Origin: Bacillota bacterium
Lineage (GTDB): Bacteria > Bacillota > Clostridia > DSM-8532
NCBI GenBank assembly: GCA_023410885.1
Contig: JAEYPI010000296.1
Span: 1-11,355 of the forward strand
Length of the DNA stretch: 11,355 nt
Direction of reading: 5' to 3'
This document shows positions 6,032 to 11,355 of this stretch, one piece after another. The position numbers and the translations under genes are program-made. Positions within the stretch are counted from its first letter, which is position 1, and each line of letters starts with the position of its first letter. The notes beneath the pieces are model-generated. The model made no database searches, was not told the DNA's origin, and saw only the letters and a program-made list of their open reading frames with translations.

Positions 6032-9000
6032 TTATCTTGGCGTTATTGTGATATCATCCAGATTAATAACAACAGGCGCGGCATTACCGCCTGCCACATT
6101 CCCTACCTCAAAAACGATTTTTATGGTATCACAGGTCTCCTTATCCACTGTAAAGCTAAAGCTATAGGTTGTCATATCCGTCGTCAAATCGATGACTTGC
6201 GTTGTGTTATAATTGATAAACCAAGGATCCGTTGTCAGAGGCTGGCCAATATTGACATTCATTTTCCGAGCTACACTTGACTGAGCTTTAAACGACACAT
6301 CGTATGTCCGGCCCTTAATCAGGGTGAGATTCTCCCTAAAGACCTGAGGACTGTATGCTGCGCCCCCTATGGAGCCAATATCGATCTTTAGCTTTCCGTC
6401 CATTATGATGGCATCTCCGGTTGAAACTCCTGACCATTGGTCACCCCACCAGCTTTTCCATGTACCTTGATCGCTATCAAAGCTTCCATCTTGAATAATA
6501 TCAATGCCCGGGGCCTGATCAACTTTTTCAGCCAGGACGATGTTGTCTATGAAAATGCTATGGGGAATAAAATCTTTCCCTTCAACATTATCACTTCCAA
6601 GCTGGAACAATACCCGAGCATCAGTCTCGGTGGTGTCGCCCATGGTAAAGTCAAAAGTAAAAATCTGATCCGCTGTTGTCACCGTCACTGCTTGAGAGCT
6701 TAAATATTGTACGTTGTAATCGGATGTCTTCTCAACACTGACCAATATGGGCTTTTGGAAGGTTGATTTGATCTCAAATCCAAGAGTATAAGTTTTATTG
6801 GCTTCAAGCTTGATATTTTTTTGATAGACCTGGGTTGAGTAAACAAACCATCCGTCATAATTGACAAAGTCCACCTTCATTTTCCCATCGACAGAGAATA
6901 TGGCTGCATCCGATCCATCACCCTTATAGATCTCCCAATAGTCGGTGTTAGTGTCAAAGGTTCCGTTTAGTAAATCATGACTTTCAGGCGGTGGAGGCGG
7001 TGTGAACCCATAGGGGTTTTCAATAAGGCTGGCATTACTGATGGAAACGGTATGTGCCCCTAGAGCTGCATCCTCCGCGGCTATTTTCCCCAGAGCGAAT
7101 ACCAGATGGGCAGCAGCATCGTTCGCCCCGGTAAATTTTATACTGTATGTTTTTTTCTCATTGGTAAGTTGAAGGGTTTGATCCAGATATTTTGTATAGT
7201 TGGTTTTATTTTCGACAATGGTCTTTATAGTTCTATTCACTGTAGAGCATGCGTCAAAGGTGAGCACATAGCTCTTCTCTGCAGAAAGAGGCTGTTTTAG
7301 TATATCTTGAATAACTTGAACATTCCAGAATTCAACGCCTTCATTTGTTATATCCGCATTAAGTACACCATTGTCTACGGAAAAGCTTGCTGTTGCAGGT
7401 GCTCCCGCCCAGTCAGTTACATAGGTATTCCAGCTCTCTTTTCCATTCTTGAATGTACCATTTTCAAGCAAGCTCTTATTTTGCTTGGCCGCCCTTACCT
7501 CACACACCACATTATCAATGAAGACATCGGATAGGCCAGCACCATTTAGATTACCCAGGAGGAACTTTAGATTAAGCGTTTCATCCTTTGTCATCTTGAA
7601 GGTGAAGCTAAACCGCTTCATTTCATTGGTCAGGGATACCGTTTGATCAAAGGACCTCGTATAGGAAGCATTTTCGAGAATGACACCCATATCTCTGTCA
7701 ACAGTCGATCGAGCATCAAATTCCACCAGGTATTCAATCCCCTGGGAGAATTTAAAGCCTTCTTGAGCCAGCATGATATTCCAGGGGTTGTTACCCAGCT
7801 GTTTTGATGCTATTTTAGCTTCCCCGTTTTCAAGAGTGAAATCAGCCGCACCGCCCTCAACAGCGTAGGTTACCCATGGGGCAAAAGTAGGATTGCTGAA
7901 GTCTCCGTTCTTTAGAGGGAATAAATCAACATTGGGATCAATCCAGTCCGTGGCGCTTATCAGTGACACATCATCAATGAAAACATCTGAATTATTACCA
8001 CCCAGCATGAATATCAGCTGTGATTCCCTGTCGGTATCGGCTGCCATCTTAAAGGTCGTCTCAAAGCCTTGCATATCTGATGTCAGGGTGATTTCTTGTT
8101 CCGGCATATAGACCGCACTGCCATCCTTGCTCGCAAGCTTAACCTTTATGATCCTACCTGCATCAGATCTAGCTTTGAACGAAAGCTTATATTCATTGTC
8201 CTTTATAAGCTTTAGGCCCTTTTGATCAATCGTAATGGCATCGGCATCAGCACCGCCCTCGGTGATCTCTGCAGTTAGTTCCCGGGTTGCTTCAGGAACC
8301 CTTACCATGGCGGATGCACCGGACATTGAAACATTCCAGTAAGCCATCCGATCAATGGTATATTTATCAAAGGCTCCGTTATAGATGTGATTGCCGCTTG
8401 GCAGGGGCTCTTTTGCAGCATGATAGTCCACCGAGGGAGGATTGATTTCTTCAACCCTTACATTCCCTATCCAAACAGGGCCAGTATCGGTGGCACAGTT
8501 AAACTCTATGCGGGTCTTTATGTCAGTATCTCTGATCATTTGGAACTCATAGCTGAAATGCTGAATTTCAGTAGTCAGATCCGGTGTATATGCATCGGAG
8601 TAAGCCGCCCAACCGGCATCCGGTCCCCCACCAAGCTTTGTATTCAGGATTCTGTTCTTGTCTGCCTTTGCGTCAAAGGAGAAGCGATACCATCTGCCCT
8701 TACCCAATGTAGTAAGCTGCTCAAGCTGAACCGAATAAGGCTGACTGCCACGATTAGTCACATCAATCTTTGCATAGTTTTTCCCATCAATATTTTCTAC
8801 AGTCGTAGTAGCATCTCCGCCAAACTGTGCGTTATGAACAAAGTTCCAAACATCCCCGAAATCGGCGTCCACACCTTCAGGATTATCCTTGATACCTTCA
8901 TCAAAGTTGATATCATTGACCAGATTGCCAGTCTCATCAGGTTCTCTTGCATCTTCCGGCAAAGGCTCTATGTCAATGCTGGGCTCCACAGGCGTTTTGT

Positions 9001-11355
9001 AAGGCCTTCCAGTTAAGGTATAGACTCTGACATAATCCACTTCCATTTGTGCCGGAAACATGGAATCATCAGGTATTAAGCCACCATCAAAGTTTCCGCC
9101 GATTGCCAGGTTCAGCATAAGATAGAATTCTTTATCGAAAGGAGCGGGGAATGCAAATTTTTCTTCACCATCAGCTCCTTTGGTATTCCAGTTATTCTGG
9201 GTTTGATACAAATTCCCATCAATATACCATCTGATCTCTCCCGGTTCCCACTCCAACGCATAGGTATGGAATTGATCAATGGTCTGCCCCACCGGGAAAT
9301 TATATTCGGCGCCCGTGTATTTGTTGTTGGGCCATGTTCCTCCGTAATGTAGGGTTCCAGATGCAACGTTAGGGAATCTGCCTTTAGCCTCCATAATATC
9401 TATCTCACCGGACGCGGCCCATCCGCCATAGACACCAGCAACACCATTGTCGCCATAGGCACCGTCGTTAGGCATCATCCAAAAGGCAGGCCAAAAGCCC
9501 TGTCCTAACGGAAGCTTGATACTGGCTTCAAACCGGCCATACTTCCACGCCGCTTTCGAATAGAGCTTTGCGGAGGTATAGCTACGATTCCCATAATCCT
9601 CTTTCTTAGCTTTTATGACAAGCTTGCCATCTTGAAGCACTGCGTTCTGAGTCCTGTAATATTGCTCTTCATTGTTTCCGAATCCGCCGCCGCTGTTTTC
9701 AAAACGCCATTTATCAGTGTCGATGGAAGATTCGTCGAACTCGTCACTCCATACCAATGTCCAAGGATTCTCTTGGGAAGGATTAATGGTATAGGTCCCA
9801 GAGGCAACCGAAGAGTCGGTCATACCGGATTTTATTGCGATGGCCTTAAGCGTTGTTGTCGATTCAATACTGATTGATGATGTGTAGAGCGTAGAATCGG
9901 CATTGGGAGTTGAACCATCCGTGGTATATCTTATAGACGCGCCTGCTGTACTACATGTGATTTCAACATTTTGCGCTGTAGTATAAGTGCCTTCCGATAA
10001 ACTGAATACCGGGGTTGCAACCTTTGCCGGAGTATTATTTTCTGATGAGCCGCTTCCGCTGCTCGTATTGTTATAGGATTGGTTAATCATCTGACCACCG
10101 ACAGAAGCTGTTAAACCTGCCGAAAGGGTAATCCTAGCAGGCCTTTGCTCCAGAATAACACCGGCAGCATTGATCTGTGCATGGGTAATTTGGCCCTGGC
10201 CGCTTACACTGACGGGGGCATTGGCTATTAGTGTTCCCACCGCAGCACCCTGAGCAATCTGAATACTTGAACCAGACGCGTTGCTGCCAAAAGTGAAGGT
10301 ACCCACTGTACCATCCGTAACCTGCAAAGCCACTCCGGGGGCTTCAATATCAACCAGCTTAAAATCGCCGTCCAGTATGATCTGTTGACCGGGAAGAATC
10401 TCCTGAACCTCTACATTTTCAAACCCGCTGCCTGCCCCCTCTTCCTCTAGCCTTGCGCCGGAATGAAGCTCCGCATAGGCAACAACAGTACCGTCTTTGG
10501 CGACAATTCTAATCTTCCCGTCCTTCTTTTCAATAACCAATGATCCCAGTGTTGTATTTTGAAGGACAATACTGTTTTCGCCACCGCCGTTGACAAAGGT
10601 TTTTCCTTTAACGGTGACATTTTCAAGGGTAACATTCCCCTGACCGATTCCTTCGGCAAGGTAAAGGTTTCCTTCTATGACCATGTCCTTAAGGATAACA
10701 TCACCGGTTTTAACCACCACATTACTGGTCGCCAGCTTGTCATTGTATGTACCGGCAGCAACATAAAGCTGATCCACAGCCCTGTCCATAATGGCCACGA
10801 ACTCAGCTCTTGTTATAGAATTCTTGGGATAGAAATAATTATTGTCACCTAGAATATAGCCTTTTGAAGAAAAAATAGATACCGCTTTCCTGGCGTAAGA
10901 GGCAATATCGGCGTCATCCACGAAAGGAGTCTTGTTTTGCCCTTCCAAAGCTTCAAACCTGAATATGTTTTGGAGTATCCTTGCTGCATCCTGTCTTGTG
11001 ATTTTGTCCTCAGGGCCGAACAAATTATTGCCGTACCCTGATATGTAGCCTGCTTCTTTCGCAATGGCCAAATCATTAGCATACCATTTCTCCGGTTTCA
11101 CATCGGAAAAATTGCTGCTGCTTTTTTCAGAGAAGCCAAAAGCCCTGTTAATGATGGAACAGAATTCTGCCCGTGTAATACTTGAATCAGGCCAGAACTT
11201 ACCGTTATTGCCTACGATGATACCCTTGCCGGACCACTCCAGAATTTCGTCTTCTGCCCAATGACCGGTTACATCACTAAAGCCGGCATGCTCCGGTGCC
11301 GCATAAGCGCCCTGGATCATTGAGGAAAAAACTAAAACTAAGGCAACCAGTATTG
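6032..11355 (-). CDS. S-layer-anchored GH16 endo-beta-1,3-glucanase (Lic16A-like), 5' partial
   Basis: A giant secreted, wall-bound beta-glucanase. Residues are numbered from the in-frame Met at 11320, which is internal: the frame stays open to the window edge and encodes a signal peptide. Order: SLH domains at about 13-60, 70-120 and 133-182; a beta-helix-like Val/Ile/Gly-rich region about 196-405; a Ser/Gly/Asn linker; a chitobiase C-terminal-type domain 434-513 (IRYTTDGSTP); GH16 at 518-770; and six CBM4/9-like modules from 798 to 1760. In GH16 the catalytic motif is GEIDIME, with nucleophile E639, D641 and acid/base E644. The inserted Met gives the beta-bulge form typical of laminarinases (beta-1,3) rather than strict licheninases. 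WPAFWMMP and the C-terminal VDYVRVY are also typical. SLH1 and SLH3 have the wall-binding TRAE motif; SLH2 has TRQD. The layout matches C. thermocellum Lic16A but with six rather than four terminal modules. Exact specificity needs assay. Confidence 0.93.
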   Translation of the reverse strand, partial: ILVALVLVFSSMIQGAYAAPEHAGFSDVTGHWAEDEILEWSGKGIIVGNNGKFWPDSSITRAEFCSIINRAFGFSEKSSSNFSDVKPEKWYANDLAIAKEAGYISGYGNNLFGPEDKITRQDAARILQNIFRFEALEGQNKTPFVDDADIASYARKAVSIFSSKGYILGDNNYFYPKNSITRAEFVAIMDRAVDQLYVAAGTYNDKLATSNVVVKTGDVILKDMVIEGNLYLAEGIGQGNVTLENVTVKGKTFVNGGGENSIVLQNTTLGSLVIEKKDGKIRIVAKDGTVVAYAELHSGARLEEEGAGSGFENVEVQEILPGQQIILDGDFKLVDIEAPGVALQVTDGTVGTFTFGSNASGSSIQIAQGAAVGTLIANAPVSVSGQGQITHAQINAAGVILEQRPARITLSAGLTASVGGQMINQSYNNTSSGSGSSENNTPAKVATPVFSLSEGTYTTAQNVEITCSTAGASIRYTTDGSTPNADSTLYTSSISIESTTTLKAIAIKSGMTDSSVASGTYTINPSQENPWTLVWSDEFDESSIDTDKWRFENSGGGFGNNEEQYYRTQNAVLQDGKLVIKAKKEDYGNRSYTSAKLYSKAAWKYGRFEASIKLPLGQGFWPAFWMMPNDGAYGDNGVAGVYGGWAASGEIDIMEAKGRFPNVASGTLHYGGTWPNNKYTGAEYNFPVGQTIDQFHTYALEWEPGEIRWYIDGNLYQTQNNWNTKGADGEEKFAFPAPFDKEFYLMLNLAIGGNFDGGLIPDDSMFPAQMEVDYVRVYTLTGRPYKTPVEPSIDIEPLPEDAREPDETGNLVNDINFDEGIKDNPEGVDADFGDVWNFVHNAQFGGDATTTVENIDGKNYAKIDVTNRGSQPYSVQLEQLTTLGKGRWYRFSFDAKADKNRILNTKLGGGPDAGWAAYSDAYTPDLTTEIQHFSYEFQMIRDTDIKTRIEFNCATDTGPVWIGNVRVEEINPPSVDYHAAKEPLPSGNHIYNGAFDKYTIDRMAYWNVSMSGASAMVRVPEATRELTAEITEGGADADAITIDQKGLKLIKDNEYKLSFKARSDAGRIIKVKLASKDGSAVYMPEQEITLTSDMQGFETTFKMAADTDRESQLIFMLGGNNSDVFIDDVSLISATDWIDPNVDLFPLKNGDFSNPTFAPWVTYAVEGGAADFTLENGEAKIASKQLGNNPWNIMLAQEGFKFSQGIEYLVEFDARSTVDRDMGVILENASYTRSFDQTVSLTNEMKRFSFTFKMTKDETLNLKFLLGNLNGAGLSDVFIDNVVCEVRAAKQNKSLLENGTFKNGKESWNTYVTDWAGAPATASFSVDNGVLNADITNEGVEFWNVQVIQDILKQPLSAEKSYVLTFDACSTVNRTIKTIVENKTNYTKYLDQTLQLTNEKKTYSIKFTGANDAAAHLVFALGKIAAEDAALGAHTVSISNASLIENPYGFTPPPPPESHDLLNGTFDTNTDYWEIYKGDGSDAAIFSVDGKMKVDFVNYDGWFVYSTQVYQKNIKLEANKTYTLGFEIKSTFQKPILVSVEKTSDYNVQYLSSQAVTVTTADQIFTFDFTMGDTTETDARVLFQLGSDNVEGKDFIPHSIFIDNIVLAEKVDQAPGIDIIQDGSFDSDQGTWKSWWGDQWSGVSTGDAIIMDGKLKIDIGSIGGAAYSPQVFRENLTLIKGRTYDVSFKAQSSVARKMNVNIGQPLTTDPWFINYNTTQVIDLTTDMTTYSFSFTVDKETCDTIKIVFEVGNVAGGNAAPVVINLDDITITPR
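6041..8929 (-). repeat. Six tandem CBM4/9-like carbohydrate-binding modules
   Basis: Approximate residue bounds are 798-958, 975-1122, 1133-1275, 1283-1434, 1448-1598 and 1606-1760. Modules 2 to 6 start with a variant of NGxF / GDF / GSF and end with a FIDN(V/I) or IDDV-like strand. Between these are a (Y)xLxF(D/K)A strand and a 'tdem..fsf.F.m' segment. Modules 3 and 4 are especially alike (DARSTVDR versus DACSTVNR, QTVSLTNE versus QTLQLTNE), suggesting recent duplication. A PPPPPE linker separates modules 4 and 5. The first module is the most divergent. Such modules usually bind beta-glucan chains, here probably increasing avidity for insoluble substrate. Confidence 0.8.
10106..10735 (-). 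other. CBM54-like beta-helix region between SLH and catalytic parts
   Basis: Residues about 196-405 are a run of short Val/Ile/Leu strands separated by Gly/Asn/Asp turns, as expected for a right-handed beta-helix (GDVILKDMVIEGNLYL, GNVTLENVTVKGKTFV). In Lic16A the segment in this position is the founding member of CBM54, which binds several insoluble polysaccharides. The assignment rests on position and character, from memory of that family, not on an alignment. An Asn-Ser pair occurs at 249-250 (codons at 10576-10571). Confidence 0.5.
11300..11353 (-). other. Signal peptide hydrophobic core and cleavage site of the glucanase
   Basis: The codons upstream of the Met at 11320 read ILVALVLVFSS, continuing MIQGAYA, then APEHAGF. 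This is a hydrophobic core followed by a classic A-x-A signal peptidase I site (AYA). The positively charged start and the initiation codon lie beyond the window edge, probably only about 8-12 residues away. Confidence 0.9.

Noticed and set aside
5987..6280. A 97-codon plus-strand frame starting next to the terminator at 5961-5986
   Set aside because: It overlaps the coding 3' end of the glucanase, has no supporting motif and no good Shine-Dalgarno site.
6441..8929. DNA-level similarity between module ends (for example near 7510 and 7970) considered as an insertion or mobile repeat
   Set aside because: The similar stretches encode the same module-closing strand (DVFIDN/DVFIDD) in frame, so they reflect protein module duplication, not a mobile element.
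8387..9016. A 209-codon open frame on the plus strand, antisense to the glucanase
   Set aside because: It lies fully within the strongly supported GH16/CBM coding sequence, is rich in Cys/Ile and low-complexity shadow composition, has no recognisable domain and no clear ribosome-binding site.

Overview
The window looks like a chromosomal segment of a saccharolytic Gram-positive bacterium of the Bacillota, most likely a clostridial or Paenibacillus-like polysaccharide degrader. The reasons are SLH-anchored secretion of a very large beta-glucanase, an ABC sugar-binding protein of the large family-1 type, purine-rich Shine-Dalgarno sites, a consensus sigma-A promoter, and a TetR / MMPL / Leu-Gly-heptad cassette of a kind common in clostridia. 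Base composition is moderate (mid-40s % GC by eye). I see no mobile element, phage gene, CRISPR array, tRNA or rRNA.

Layout. (1) Positions 2-1429, plus strand: the mature part of an extracellular solute-binding protein, cut off at its 5' end by the window. (2) Positions 1430-1569: a convergent intergenic region with two hairpins; the second is a near-ideal bidirectional terminator. (3) Positions 5926 down to 1570, minus strand: a compact three-gene operon, tetR-like regulator, then an MMPL/RND-type membrane transporter, then a secreted protein built of X-X-X-Leu-X-X-Gly heptads. It has its own promoter (TTGACT, 17 nt, TATGAT). Gaps are 14 and 5 nt, and ribosome-binding sites overlap the preceding gene ends. 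(4) Positions 5961-5986: a probable terminator for the gene before it. (5) Positions 11355 down to 6032, minus strand: one giant gene, open at the window edge, for a cell-surface GH16 beta-glucanase. Its order is signal peptide, three SLH domains, a beta-helix-like region resembling CBM54, a chitobiase-type C-terminal domain, GH16, and six CBM4/9-like modules. The whole resembles Clostridium thermocellum Lic16A but is longer.

How the genes may work together. The glucanase would sit on the S-layer/secondary wall polymer and cut beta-1,3 (or mixed-linkage) glucans, and the solute-binding protein could deliver oligosaccharides to an ABC importer. That link is only suggested by proximity, because the two genes are convergent and separated by the efflux operon. 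The TetR-MMPL-heptad operon is a self-contained envelope or lipophile export unit, probably repressed by its own first product.

Nothing here is plainly a new class of system. The best leads are the CBM54-like segment with an Asn-Ser pair where Lic16A is reported to cleave itself, the expanded carbohydrate-binding tail, and the uncharacterised pairing of an MMPL pump with a secreted heptad-repeat protein.
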